Of a stretch of DNA of 64,000 nt, positions 56,179-64,000 are shown in pieces. Both the position numbers and the translations under genes were made by a program. The notes beneath the pieces are model-generated. The model made no database searches and had not been told where the DNA came from. It worked only from the letters and a program-made list of their open reading frames with translations. Each line of letters starts with the position of its first letter. Within the stretch, counting starts at the first letter, position 1. Where the stretch lies: positions 310,001-374,000 of the forward strand of contig CP007053.1 in assembly GCA_000242935.3 (NCBI GenBank). Direction: 5' to 3'. The stretch comes from Opitutaceae bacterium TAV5. Its GTDB lineage: Bacteria; Verrucomicrobiota; Verrucomicrobiia; Opitutales; Opitutaceae.

Positions 56179-56547
56179 ATGAAAACCATTCTTTTACTCT
56201 TCGCGTCCAATGTCTTCATGACGCTGGCGTGGTACGGGCACCTCAAATTCAAATGGCTCGAAGGACGCCCGGTGTTCACCGTGATTCTTGTCTCCTGGGC
56301 CATCGCGTTTTTCGAATACTGCCTGATGGTGCCGGCCAACCGCGCCGGGTACCTCACGGGGACTTTTTCCGGCTATCAGCTCAAGATCCTCCAGGAAGCG
56401 ATCACCCTGACCGTCTTCGTCGGCTTTGCCTGGCTGGTGCTGAAGGAACGGCTGACCTGGAACTATGCGGTGAGCTTCGCCCTGATTCTGGCAGCAGTGT
56501 GGTTTGCGGTGGCCTTCAAGCCACCCGGCGCCGCCAATGGCCCCTGA
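56179..56547 (+). CDS. DMT-superfamily small membrane protein (DUF486)
   Basis: A 122-residue protein with four hydrophobic helices (MKTILLLFASNVFMTLAWYG, FTVILVSWAIAFFEYCLMVP, AITLTVFVGFAWLVLKERLT, AVSFALILAAVWFAVAF) and the DUF486 signatures HLKFKWLEGRP and ANRAGYLTGTFSGYQLKILQE, the latter shown in part. The family resembles half-size drug/metabolite transporters. Substrate unknown. Confidence 0.85.
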   Translation: MKTILLLFASNVFMTLAWYGHLKFKWLEGRPVFTVILVSWAIAFFEYCLMVPANRAGYLTGTFSGYQLKILQEAITLTVFVGFAWLVLKERLTWNYAVSFALILAAVWFAVAFKPPGAANGP

Positions 56548-56561
56548 CCGGGCCGCCGGAC

Positions 56562-56700
56562 ATCGGAGCGGCGGTCTCCAGACCGCTGGACGACGCGCAG
56601 CGTCGCACGGTTCGCACGGTTCGGAGGCGAGGCGCGTTGCGCCTCGTCGCAGCGGCAGGAATGCCGCCGCTCCCACGGCGGGCGGGACGCCCGCGCCACT
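56562..56700. repeat. Degenerate palindromic units after the DMT gene
   Basis: CGGAGCGGCGGTCTCCAGAC pairs loosely with GCGGCAGGAATGCCGCCGCT; a second small palindrome AGGCGCGTTGCGCCT and the unit GGCGGGCGGGACGCCCGC lie between or beside them. Related to the element inside tamB. Confidence 0.65.
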
Positions 56701-56716
56701 TCCCGCCCGGTAGCGG

Positions 56717-58636
56717 TCAGGCTTTTTTCTCGACCTTCACCGGCAGGGCGCGGGTGCGGATTTCCTCGAGGAGGCGCGGTTTCCAGTCGGCAAAGGTTTT
56801 TGTGCCTTCGTCGCCTTTCGCACGGCTGCGGACGCTGATCGCGCCGGCTTCGGCTTCCTTCTGGCCTACCACGATCATGTACGGGATTTTTGCCAGCTCC
56901 GCGCGGCGGAGCTTGGCGCCGATCTTGTCGCTGTCGCTGTCGAGGACGACGCGCACGCCGGCTTCACGAAGCTCCGTGTAGAGTTTTTGTGAATACTCCG
57001 CGACCTTGTCGGAAATCGGGAGGATGCGCACCTGCTCGGGCGCAAGCCACACCGGGAAGTCGCCGGCAAAATGCTCGATGAGCACACCGCAAAAACGCTC
57101 CATCGAACCGAAGGGCGCACGGTGAATCATCACAGGACGGTGAGCCTGATTGTCGGGACCGATGTAGCTGAGATCGAAGCGGACGGGCAGGTTGTAGTCC
57201 ACCTGCACGGTGCCGAGCTGCCACTCGCGGCCGATCACGTCCTTGATGACGAAGTCGATCTTCGGCCCGTAGAACGCGGCTTCGCCGGGTTCCTCGGTGA
57301 AGGGCACGCCGAGGGTCTGCGCGGCGGTGCGGCAGGCGGCTTCGGCCTTGTCCCAGTTTTCGGCGGCGCCGGTGTATTTGTTGGAATCGGGGTCGCGCAG
57401 GCCGACGCGCACGCGGTAGTCGGCCATGCCGAGCGTGGTGAGCACGATCTTGACGAGCGCGAGACAGCCCTGGATTTCCTGCGCGATCTGCTCCTCGGTA
57501 CAAAAGAGGTGGGCGTCATCCTGCGTGAAACCGCGGACGCGGGTCATGCCGTTGAGTTCGCCGGATTGTTCCCAGCGATAGACGGTGCCAAACTCGGCGA
57601 GCCGCACGGGAAGGTCGCGGTAGGAGTGCGGCTGCGACGCAAAGATTTTTATGTGGTGCGGGCAGTTCATCGGCTTCAGGAGGAAGCCGTCGAGCAATTC
57701 GGTCGGGTCCTTGATCCGGTCGGCGCCGATCAGGGTGGAGCCGGTCCGCTCGTTGAGCTGCGCGGCGAAGGCGGGAGAGACGGCTTCGAGACGCGCGGTC
57801 ATTTCCGCGCAACTACAGCCGGCCTCGCTGATCTGCGCGAGCTGGTCCGGCTCGATGATCGCGGGGAATTGCGCGTCCTTGTAGTAGGGGAAGTGGCCGG
57901 AGGTCTTGTAGAGCGCGAGCTTGCCGATGTGCGGCGTGAAGACCTGCGAATAACCCTGTTTGCGGAGTTCCTCGCTGATGAAGTTTTGCAGTTCCTGGCG
58001 CACGACGGAGCCGGCGGGGGTCCAGAGGATGAGGCCCTGGCCGACGTCTTCGTCGATGTGGAAGAGCTTGAGGTCGCGGCCGAGTTTACGGTGGTCGCGG
58101 AGCTTGGCCTGTTCCTGGCGTTCGAGGAACTGCGCGAGTTCGTCCTTGGTGGCGAAGGCGGTGCCGTAGATGCGCTGGAGCTGTTTGTTTTTCTCGTCGC
58201 CGCGATGGTACGCGCCGGCGATGGAGAGGAGTTTGAACGCCTTGACCTGCTTGGTGTAGCGGACGTGGGTGCCGGCGCACAGGTCGATGAACTCGCCGTT
58301 CTGGTAAAACGAGATGGCTTCGCCTTCGGGGATGTCGGCGAGGCGGCCGAGCTTGTAGCGTTCCTGGCCGATTTTTTTGATGATCCCGACGGCTTCCTCG
58401 CGGCTGACTTCGGTGCGACGGAAGGGCTGGTTTTCGTCGATGACTTTTTTCATCTCGGCCTCGATGCGGGCGAGGTCGTCGAGCGTGAGTTTGTGATCGA
58501 GATCGATGTCGTAGTAGAAACCGCTGTCGGTCGGCGGGCCGATGTCGAGCTTGGCCTCGGGGAAGAGGCGGAGGATGGCCGTCGCAAGGATGTGCGCGGA
58601 CGAGTGGCGGATTTCTTCGAGCGGTGTCATGGACAT
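56717..58636 (-). CDS. thrS: Threonyl-tRNA synthetase, lacking the TGS domain
   Basis: A 639-residue class II synthetase charging tRNA-Thr. It begins almost directly at the editing domain (LEEIRHSSAHILATAILRLF; the HxxxH editing site), whereas the usual enzyme has about 60 residues of TGS domain first. The catalytic core has KPMNCPHHIKIF, RDLPVRLAEFGTVYRWEQSG and MIHRAPFGSMERFCGVLIEH; the C-terminal anticodon domain is present (GVRVVLDSDSDKIGAKLRRA). The total length is near normal because of an insertion between KDAQFPAIIEPDQLAQISEA and KPMNCPHH. The ATG at 58636 or the next at 58630 is the start; a terminator-like hairpin ends only a few bases upstream. Confidence 0.95.
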   Translation of the reverse strand: MSMTPLEEIRHSSAHILATAILRLFPEAKLDIGPPTDSGFYYDIDLDHKLTLDDLARIEAEMKKVIDENQPFRRTEVSREEAVGIIKKIGQERYKLGRLADIPEGEAISFYQNGEFIDLCAGTHVRYTKQVKAFKLLSIAGAYHRGDEKNKQLQRIYGTAFATKDELAQFLERQEQAKLRDHRKLGRDLKLFHIDEDVGQGLILWTPAGSVVRQELQNFISEELRKQGYSQVFTPHIGKLALYKTSGHFPYYKDAQFPAIIEPDQLAQISEAGCSCAEMTARLEAVSPAFAAQLNERTGSTLIGADRIKDPTELLDGFLLKPMNCPHHIKIFASQPHSYRDLPVRLAEFGTVYRWEQSGELNGMTRVRGFTQDDAHLFCTEEQIAQEIQGCLALVKIVLTTLGMADYRVRVGLRDPDSNKYTGAAENWDKAEAACRTAAQTLGVPFTEEPGEAAFYGPKIDFVIKDVIGREWQLGTVQVDYNLPVRFDLSYIGPDNQAHRPVMIHRAPFGSMERFCGVLIEHFAGDFPVWLAPEQVRILPISDKVAEYSQKLYTELREAGVRVVLDSDSDKIGAKLRRAELAKIPYMIVVGQKEAEAGAISVRSRAKGDEGTKTFADWKPRLLEEIRTRALPVKVEKKA

Positions 58637-58639
58637 GGC

Positions 58640-58670
58640 AAAAAATGCCCCTGCCTACAATTGCAGGGGC
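58640..58670 (-). terminator. Rho-independent terminator directly before thrS
   Basis: On the minus strand GCCCCTGC, an eight-base loop and GCAGGGGC are followed by ATTTTTT. It lies after oadB, but the T-run ends only about five bases before the thrS ATG, leaving no room for a Shine-Dalgarno. Confidence 0.75.
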
Positions 58671-58750
58671 GAAGGAACAGACCGCCACCGGAACGATTCG
58701 ATGTCAATCCGCTTGCCGGGAGCGACGCGACCGCGCCCCCGGGCTCCGGC

Positions 58751-59881
58751 TCAGTGCACGCCCAGCAGGGCCAGCAGGATGCCGCCGGAAATCGCGGTGC
58801 CGAACACGCCCGCGAGATTCGGACCCATCGCATGGTAGATCAGATAATTCCGGGGATTGGCCTGGATGCCGACCTGGTGGGAAACGCGAGCCGCGATCGG
58901 CACCGAGGCAATGCCGGCCGAGCCGATCAGCGGGTTGATCTTCTGCTTGAGGAAGAGATTCATGATCTTGGCCGTCAGCACCCCGGAGCCCGTGCCGAAA
59001 ACAAAGGCGATCAGACCGAGGGTGATAATCTGCAGGGTCTTGGCCGTGAGAAACGTGTCGGCGGTCATGGTGGAGCCGATGGCGGCAGTCAGGACGAGCG
59101 TGATCACGTTGAGCAGCGTGCCCCCGGCGGTCTCGGCGAGGCGGCCGACGAGGAGGGATTCGCGCAGCAGGTTGCCGAGCATCAGCATCGTCACCAGCGG
59201 GGCGACCGGCGGGAAACAGAGGTTGACGATCACCGCGATCACGATCGGGAAGAGGATCTTTTCCAGCCGGCTGACCGGGCGCATCTGCTTCATGCTGATC
59301 TCCCGCTCCTCCTTGGTGGTCAGCAGGCGCATGACCGGCGGCTGGATCAACGGCATCAGCGCCATGTAGGAGTAGGCGGCGACGGAAATCTGCGGCAGCA
59401 GGTGCGGGGCGAGTTTCATGGTGACGAAAATCGCCATCGGTCCGTCCGCGCCGCCGATGATGCCGATCGCCCCGGCCTCCTCCAGCGAGAAGCCGATCGC
59501 CTTGGCGAGGATCAGCGCGACAAAGATGCCCAGGTGCGCGCCGGCGCCCAGCAGCACCAGCTTCGGGTTGGCGATCATCGGACCGAAATCGGTGATCGCC
59601 CCGACGCCGAGAAAGATCAGCGGAGGCACGATCAGCAGGCTCACGCCCTGATAGGCGTAGTGAAACAGCCCGCCGGGGAGAACCAGATCCGAACCCGGAA
59701 CGTTCACCACGATGCAGGCGAATCCGATGCCGAGCAGCAGGAACGGCTCGTATTTCTTGACGATCGCCAGAAACACCATCGTGGCGCCGATCGCGATCAT
59801 CACCAGATTCCCCCACCAGAAATGCGCGATGCCCGTCTGGGACATGAGGGACTCCAACAAGGATGTGAGTTGGTTAAACAT
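58751..59881 (-). CDS. oadB: Sodium-translocating decarboxylase beta subunit (OadB/GcdB)
   Basis: A 376-residue inner-membrane protein with nine or ten helices. Family motifs are PPLIFLGVGAITDFGPMIAN, GGADGPMAIFVTMKLAPHLL and NPLIGSAGIASVPIAARVSH (with Asp203-type Na+ binding region), plus ANPRNYLIYHAMGPNLAGVF at the C-terminus. It couples decarboxylation of oxaloacetate, methylmalonyl-CoA or glutaconyl-CoA on the alpha subunit to Na+ export. The very short gamma gene is just upstream; no alpha or biotin-carrier gene is in the window. Confidence 0.93.
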   Translation of the reverse strand: MFNQLTSLLESLMSQTGIAHFWWGNLVMIAIGATMVFLAIVKKYEPFLLLGIGFACIVVNVPGSDLVLPGGLFHYAYQGVSLLIVPPLIFLGVGAITDFGPMIANPKLVLLGAGAHLGIFVALILAKAIGFSLEEAGAIGIIGGADGPMAIFVTMKLAPHLLPQISVAAYSYMALMPLIQPPVMRLLTTKEEREISMKQMRPVSRLEKILFPIVIAVIVNLCFPPVAPLVTMLMLGNLLRESLLVGRLAETAGGTLLNVITLVLTAAIGSTMTADTFLTAKTLQIITLGLIAFVFGTGSGVLTAKIMNLFLKQKINPLIGSAGIASVPIAARVSHQVGIQANPRNYLIYHAMGPNLAGVFGTAISGGILLALLGVH

Positions 59882-59952
59882 AAAGATGTCGTGTGCTTCC
59901 GGCCCGGCTGCCGTGCCTCCGGGCCTTGCTGTTCATGCCATGCCGCCCGGGC

Positions 59953-60117
59953 TCAGTGCCCGCTGCGGAGTTTCGCCTCGTCGATCTTCCAGCGCCGGTT
60001 CACGAGCGGAAGCAGCCGGAGCACCACACCGATGAAGGTGATGATGACAAAACTGAGAAAAAAATCGATGATACTGATAATAACAGCACCGTAAACAGTG
60101 TCAGGAATGGTGATCAT
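59953..60117 (-). CDS. Short decarboxylase gamma subunit (OadG-like)
   Basis: A 54-residue protein: MITIPDTVYGAVIISIIDFF, then LSFVIITFIGVVLRLLPLVN as one membrane helix, and a short tail RRWKIDEAKLRSGH. Gamma subunits of Na+ pumps have one N-terminal helix and a hydrophilic tail; this one lacks the long Pro/Ala and zinc-binding tail of enteric OadG. It lies 71 bases before oadB on the same strand. Identification rests on topology and position more than on strong sequence motifs. Confidence 0.65.
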   Translation of the reverse strand: MITIPDTVYGAVIISIIDFFLSFVIITFIGVVLRLLPLVNRRWKIDEAKLRSGH

Positions 60118-60466
60118 AACATGAGTCCGCTTCCGATCAGCCGGAGAGCGGTTTTCAGGATGACAGAATCACTTTCCCGCCGCTGCGCAGATATTGCTGT
60201 TTATTTTTCGTTTATCTTAAAATAACAGATCGACCCGTTCCCGCTTCACAATCCGGGGCGTCAGTCTTCCCGCTTCGGCCCATTTTCCCTGATCCAGGAC
60301 TGTCTGGTTAACAGCCTTTTACTCAAAAACCTTCAATCCATCGCCCAGGAGATAACGAAGGGGTGCGACTCAATGTGATGTCAGTTGCTGCCGCACTCCA
60401 AGGCGGCTTCGCCGCAGAAAGGCGGAATGCAGGGGGGGGAGGGACGGGACGGAGGGTGAGCGCGCT
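60118..60466. other. Spacer between oadG and the response regulator gene
   Basis: No gene is seen. An AT-rich patch around 60188-60230 (for example TTTATTTTTCGTTTATCTT) could carry the promoter for the minus-strand oadG-oadB genes. Confidence 0.5.
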
Positions 60467-61168
60467 TCAGCCCGGATCGCTCACGAGGCGGTAACCGATG
60501 CTCGACTCCGTCTGGAGGTGCCGGGGGGAGTCGGGCTCGTCCTCGATCTTCTTTCGTAGTCTCATCATGAATACACGGAGATAGTGCGTCTGCCCCTCCG
60601 CTTCCGGTCCCCAGACGTCGGCGAGAATCTGCCGGTGGGTGAGCACCTTGTCACGATGCGTCGCCAGAAGACGCAGGAGGGCGTACTCCTTGGCGCTGAG
60701 TTTCACGGTTTCGCCGTCCTTGGTTACCCGGCGATCGGTCAGGTCGATTTCGACCGTGCCGAAACGGATGACCGAGGGCGCCTCGCTGGGCCGGGTTCTC
60801 CGCAGCAAGGCGCGCAGCCGCGCCAGGAGTTCGCCTCCGCCGAAAGGTTTGATCAGGTAGTCGTCGGCCCCGGCGTCGAGCGCCTCGATCTTGCGGCTTT
60901 CCTCCCCGAACACCGAGAGGACGAGCACCGGTGTCTGGCTCCATTCGCGCAGCCGCCGGAGCACGTCGATGCCCGACATGTCCGGCAGCCCGAGATCGAG
61001 GACGATCACATCCGGCGGGTGATGGGCGGCCTCCACGAGGCCCGGCCGGCCGGCCTCGGCCTCGCTGACGGCATAGCCCGCGTCTTCGAGCGTGAACCGC
61101 AGCAGCCGGCGGATCTGGGTTTCGTCGTCGATGATCAGGACGGAGGACGGGGAAGGTTGCTCATTCAT
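60467..61168 (-). CDS. KdpE-like response regulator
   Basis: A 233-residue OmpR/KdpE-type regulator. Receiver acidic pair Asp14-Asp15, phospho-acceptor Asp58 (VIVLDLGLPDMSG), Lys in DDYLIKPFGGGELLARLRAL; winged helix LSAKEYALLRLLATHRDKVL and THYLRVFMMRLRKKIEDEPD. The KdpE-specific stretch TPVLVLSVFGEE and the HYLRVYMxxLRxK motif point to KdpE. It overlaps the kinase gene by four bases. No kdpFABC genes are in the window, so potassium control is not shown. Confidence 0.85.
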   Translation of the reverse strand: MNEQPSPSSVLIIDDETQIRRLLRFTLEDAGYAVSEAEAGRPGLVEAAHHPPDVIVLDLGLPDMSGIDVLRRLREWSQTPVLVLSVFGEESRKIEALDAGADDYLIKPFGGGELLARLRALLRRTRPSEAPSVIRFGTVEIDLTDRRVTKDGETVKLSAKEYALLRLLATHRDKVLTHRQILADVWGPEAEGQTHYLRVFMMRLRKKIEDEPDSPRHLQTESSIGYRLVSDPG

Positions 61169-62739
61169 TCGTGAGGGACCGATTCGTGAACCTTGTGGGG
61201 AAGATAGATCATGAAACGGGCGCCGCCGCCCGGGTTGTCATCAGCCACGACGTCGCCTCCCTGGGCGAGCATAAAACCGCGGACGATCGACAGGCCGAGC
61301 CCGAGGCCGCCGGCGCGCGCATGGTCGCCCCGTTCGAATTTCTGGAACAGCTTCGCCCGGGATTCCGGAGCGAGCCCGGGGCCGCGGTCGGCAACCGTGA
61401 CAAAGACGCATTCGCCGCCGGGCTCCCGTTTTTCCATGCCGGCGTACACCGAGATGGCGGTGCCGGCCGGGGTGTGATGCAGGGCGTTGAGCAGGAGGTT
61501 GGACAGCACGTGCTCCATCAGGACCGCGTCGGCCATGAAGAGCGGCATGTCCGCAGGGACCGCGATCGTCAGCGGCCGGGTCGTCAGGCCCTCGCCCACC
61601 GCGCGCCGGGCGGCGCCGATCAGGTCGTGGACGTCGCACCAGTCGAGCCGCAGCCTGAGCCGGCCGGCGTCGAGGCGAGTCTGGTCGAGCAGGTTGGCGA
61701 CGAGGTGGTCGAGCCTGCGGGCGGCGGTGCGGATTTCCTGCGCGAGGATTTCGCGCCGCGCGCCCTTTTCCCTCGCGAGGCCTTCGGCGGCCGACCGCAG
61801 CACGGCGACCGGCGTCTTCAGTTCGTGGGAAACACTGTCGAGCAACGTGCGGTGCATGCGCTCCGATTCGGCCAGCAGTTTTTCGCGTTCGCTGGCGGCC
61901 CGGAACTGCTCACGCTCGACGAGAAGGCCGATCTGCCCGACAAAAACCTCCATCAGTTTCCGGTATTTCGGCGGCATGTCCGCCCCGCGCCGGGACCACT
62001 GGACGGAAAAGACACCGAACACGGTTTGCCCCCGCCTCACCGCGAGATGCGCCCCCTGCCCGTGCGGCAAGGCGGGGGCGGGTTGTTCTTCCGCTCCGGC
62101 TTCGCGGCAGGCCGATTCGGCCAGGGCAAGCTCCCGCTCATCGAGAGGAAACGAACTGGCCGGATGAAGCGCGAGGCGGCCGTTGTTGCCCAGCAGCGAC
62201 AGGGCGGTGGGTGCTCCGAACAGGGTGTCGGCCTGGCGGAGCGCCACGTCGACCGCTTCGTCAAGCGTGCGCGCGCTGCCCAGAGCGCGGGTCAGGTGAA
62301 ACATCGCCGTGGCCTGCTGCTCCCGCTGCCTTTCCTGCTGTTCCTTCTCGCGAAGCCGGGCGGTCAGCTGACCGGCCACAATCGCCACCACAAAATACGT
62401 GCCGAGAAACATGCTGTCGTGCAGATAGAGTTGGGAAAACGCCATGCGGGGGGGCACGATGACAAAATTCCACGCGACCACGCTCGCCACGCTGGCAAAG
62501 AGGATCGCCCACCGGCTCACGCGCAGGCACAGCACGATCACCGCCAGCAGATAGATGTCGCCGAAGACGCGGTAATCGACCGGCACGAACCACGCGACGG
62601 TCGTGATGGCCGCGATCACGAGCAACACCTCCGCATACTCGCGCCACACCGGGGGCTGGCGCGTTTCCCGGTCAATCACGTCGCCGGAGGCGTCGGGACC
62701 GCTGGCCGGGATAATGGAAGGATGTAACCGGGCAGGCAC
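61165..62739 (-). CDS. KdpD-like sensor kinase without the N-terminal KdpD/USP domains
   Basis: About 524 residues. It starts near the DUF4118 four-helix sensor region (YAEVLLVIAAITTVAWFVPV, YLLAVIVLCLRVSRWAILFA, TYFVVAIVAGQLTARLREKE), then a GAF-like domain, HisKA (LDSVSHELKTPVAVLRSAAE) and HATPase (VLSNLLLNALHHTPAG, GLGLGLSIVRGFMLAQGG). Full KdpD has in addition a 370-residue cytoplasmic N-terminus; here the frame runs back only into palindromic repeats. GTG at 62739 or GTG at 62679 are the plausible starts. It should phosphorylate the KdpE-like regulator. Confidence 0.8.
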   Translation of the reverse strand: MPARLHPSIIPASGPDASGDVIDRETRQPPVWREYAEVLLVIAAITTVAWFVPVDYRVFGDIYLLAVIVLCLRVSRWAILFASVASVVAWNFVIVPPRMAFSQLYLHDSMFLGTYFVVAIVAGQLTARLREKEQQERQREQQATAMFHLTRALGSARTLDEAVDVALRQADTLFGAPTALSLLGNNGRLALHPASSFPLDERELALAESACREAGAEEQPAPALPHGQGAHLAVRRGQTVFGVFSVQWSRRGADMPPKYRKLMEVFVGQIGLLVEREQFRAASEREKLLAESERMHRTLLDSVSHELKTPVAVLRSAAEGLAREKGARREILAQEIRTAARRLDHLVANLLDQTRLDAGRLRLRLDWCDVHDLIGAARRAVGEGLTTRPLTIAVPADMPLFMADAVLMEHVLSNLLLNALHHTPAGTAISVYAGMEKREPGGECVFVTVADRGPGLAPESRAKLFQKFERGDHARAGGLGLGLSIVRGFMLAQGGDVVADDNPGGGARFMIYLPHKVHESVPHE

Positions 62740-63220
62740 TGGACGACATCTTACAAGCGGTATCCGGCGTGCTGTCCATGTCGCATTTGGCGAACGTGCC
62801 GGTCGGAGTAATTGGAAAGTGGTGAATAAAAAGTGGCACGGGCATCCTTGCCCGTGGACGGCGCAAAGCGCCGCCTTCCGGAACACGGGCGGGAAGCCCG
62901 TGCCACGCCGGAATCGTTCTCGTACTCTTTCTCGTTCTCTTTCTCCGGTCCGGGTTCGTTCTCCTTCTCTTTCTCCTGATCGTTCTCCTGCTCCGGCCAC
63001 TCGCACGGCACTCGCACGGCGCGCCGCAGCACGAGTACGAGAAAGAGAAGGAGTACGAGAATGAGTACGATCCGGAGAAAAAGTGAGAGAACGAGAAAGA
63101 GTAAGAGTGGAGGCGGGCGGGACGCCCGCAGAACACGGGCTGGAAGCCCGTGCCACTTCATGGGCAAGGATGCCCATGCCACCACCACTTCCGATTACAC
63201 TCCGGCCTCCCGCCGGCGCA
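62740..63220. repeat. Large nested palindrome region before the kinase gene (R6, R11)
   Basis: A 481-base gene-free stretch. Outer units are GTGGCACGGGCATCCTTGCC, GGCGGGAAGCCCGTGCCAC and their relatives near 63.13-63.18 kb. The inner arms are rich in TTCTC words (CGTTCTCGTACTCTTTCTCG) on one side and GAGAA words (CACGAGTACGAGAAAGAGAA) on the other, so about 75-base arms could pair across 62914-63108. The open frame through it is an artefact of the repeats. Confidence 0.8.
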
Positions 63221-64000
63221 TCATTTTCTGGCCGGCTCCAGCGAGTAGCCGTCCTTGCGGTCGAGCATCGCCCAGCCGGCGGCGGCAAGTTCGGCGCGGA
63301 GAGCGTCGGCGGCGGCGAAATCCTTTTTCTGTTTGGCGGCCCAGCGCTTTTCGGCGAGGGCGGTGACGTCGGCAGGCGCCTCGGCGGCAGGGGCCGCAGG
63401 CGGGGGCGCGAGATCGAAGCCGAAGGCGTGCAGGACGACGCGGTCGAAGGCGGCGAGGTCGCCGTGCGTGGCGGGTTTGTGGTCGTAGCTGTTGATCTCG
63501 CCGAAAAGCGCGCCGAGGGCGGCGGGGGTGTTGAGGTCTTCGTGAAGGGCGACGAGGACGGCGTCGAACCGGGCGCTGGCGGGGGCGGCAGGGTGGGTGT
63601 TGCGCTTTTCGAGCCGGGCGCGGAAGGCGCGGAGCGTGGCGAGGGCTTTCTCGGCGGCGTGGAGCGAATCGAGCGTGAAGTTGAGCTGCTTGCGCGGGTG
63701 GCCGGCGAGGAGCGCGTAGCGGAGCGCGGCCGGGGTGTGCCCCATCCCGCGGAGCTGGTCGAGCGTGTAGAGGTTGTTGAGCGACTTGCTCATCTTCTTG
63801 CCGTCCACGAGGAGGTGCTCGCTGTGATACCAGTGGTGCGCGAAGAGGGTGCCGTTGCAGCACTGGCTCTGGGCGATTTCGTTTTCGTGGTGCGGGAAGA
63901 GGAGATCCACCCCGCCGGTGTGCAGGTCGATGGTGTCGCCGAGGTGTTTTTTGCTCATGGCGCTGCACTCGATGTGCCAGCCGGGCCGGCCCTGGCCCCA
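63221..64000 (-). CDS. cysS: Cysteinyl-tRNA synthetase, 3' part
   Basis: The C-terminal 259 or so residues of CysS; the gene runs off the window edge. [20 protein letters not shown] (zinc ligand Cys and the HIECS block), [30 protein letters not shown] (KMSKS loop) and the DALR helical domain ([20 protein letters not shown]) are present. It charges tRNA-Cys. The C-terminal tail [20 protein letters not shown] is standard. The 5' end and HIGH motif lie outside. Confidence 0.95.
   Translation of the reverse strand, partial: WGQGRPGWHIECSAMSKKHLGDTIDLHTGGVDLLFPHHENEIAQSQCCNGTLFAHHWYHSEHLLVDGKKMSKSLNNLYTLDQLRGMGHTPAALRYALLAGHPRKQLNFTLDSLHAAEKALATLRAFRARLEKRNTHPAAPASARFDAVLVALHEDLNTPAALGALFGEINSYDHKPATHGDLAAFDRVVLHAFGFDLAPPPAAPAAEAPADVTALAEKRWAAKQKKDFAAADALRAELAAAGWAMLDRKDGYSLEPARK

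Noticed and set aside
33484-63186. CRISPR array among the many repeats
   Set aside because: Repeats are palindromic, of different families and not regularly spaced; no cas genes are present.
62740-63288. 183 extra codons for the KdpD-like kinase
   Set aside because: They are encoded by nested palindromes and lack any KdpD or USP motif.

Overview
The window looks like chromosomal DNA of a GC-rich, diazotrophic, anaerobic or microaerobic Verrucomicrobiota bacterium, most likely of the Opitutaceae. The reasons are a Verru_Chthon cassette protein A, a PEP-CTERM protein with DNRLRE-like repeats, a DUF1559-like prepilin, Na+-decarboxylase subunits, and abundant palindromic interspersed repeats. 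The lineage is inferred from gene content; no rRNA is present.

Layout. 1-5.2 kb: end of a Verru_Chthon cassette (protein A and a small secreted partner), then a repeat-filled spacer. 5.5-12.6 kb: a molybdenum (or tungsten) module: FecCD-type MolABC-like importer, a signal-less solute-binding-like protein, a HypB/UreG-like GTPase, a soluble ABC ATPase, ModD and a Mop molbindin. 12.7-16.8 kb, minus strand: nifV, a short 2[4Fe-4S] ferredoxin, nifB and draT. 17.2-23.7 kb, plus strand: the iron-only nitrogenase operon anfHDGK, a gamma-glutamylcyclotransferase-like gene, a flavin (PPOX) gene and anfO, behind a canonical sigma54 promoter with two GTAC-N6-GTA(T/A) upstream boxes. 23.7-26.8 kb, minus strand: the sigma54 activator AnfA with an N-terminal Cys motif, and an XRE regulator with a solute-binding-type effector domain. 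26.8-31.3 kb: an OprP-like porin and modABC. The Fe-only nitrogenase is therefore flanked by two molybdate uptake systems and carries its cofactor genes (nifB, nifV) and a post-translational switch (draT). This fits a back-up nitrogenase used when Mo is scarce. No nifDK or vnfDK is in the window.

31-40 kb: tamA/tamB outer-membrane assembly genes and an M3 oligopeptidase. 40-47 kb: a GntR-type regulator with a sugar-binding-like domain, then prepilin, DNRLRE/PEP-CTERM, GDSL hydrolase and GH51-like arabinofuranosidase genes, probably a polysaccharide-use locus. 47-56 kb: Na+/H+ antiporter, TPR protein, two-component system with an outer-membrane barrel, MgtA-type P-ATPase, and a PIN toxin-antitoxin pair. 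56-64 kb, minus strand: thrS, oadB and a very short oadG, a KdpE/KdpD-like pair, and the 3' part of cysS.

The most unusual feature runs through the whole window. Several distinct families of palindromic repeats fill intergenic spaces and are also carried in frame inside otherwise intact genes (modD, mgtA, tamB, the M3 peptidase) or at their 5' ends (molB, tamA, cassette protein A). They resemble Rickettsia palindromic elements in behaviour, but several unrelated families coexist here.
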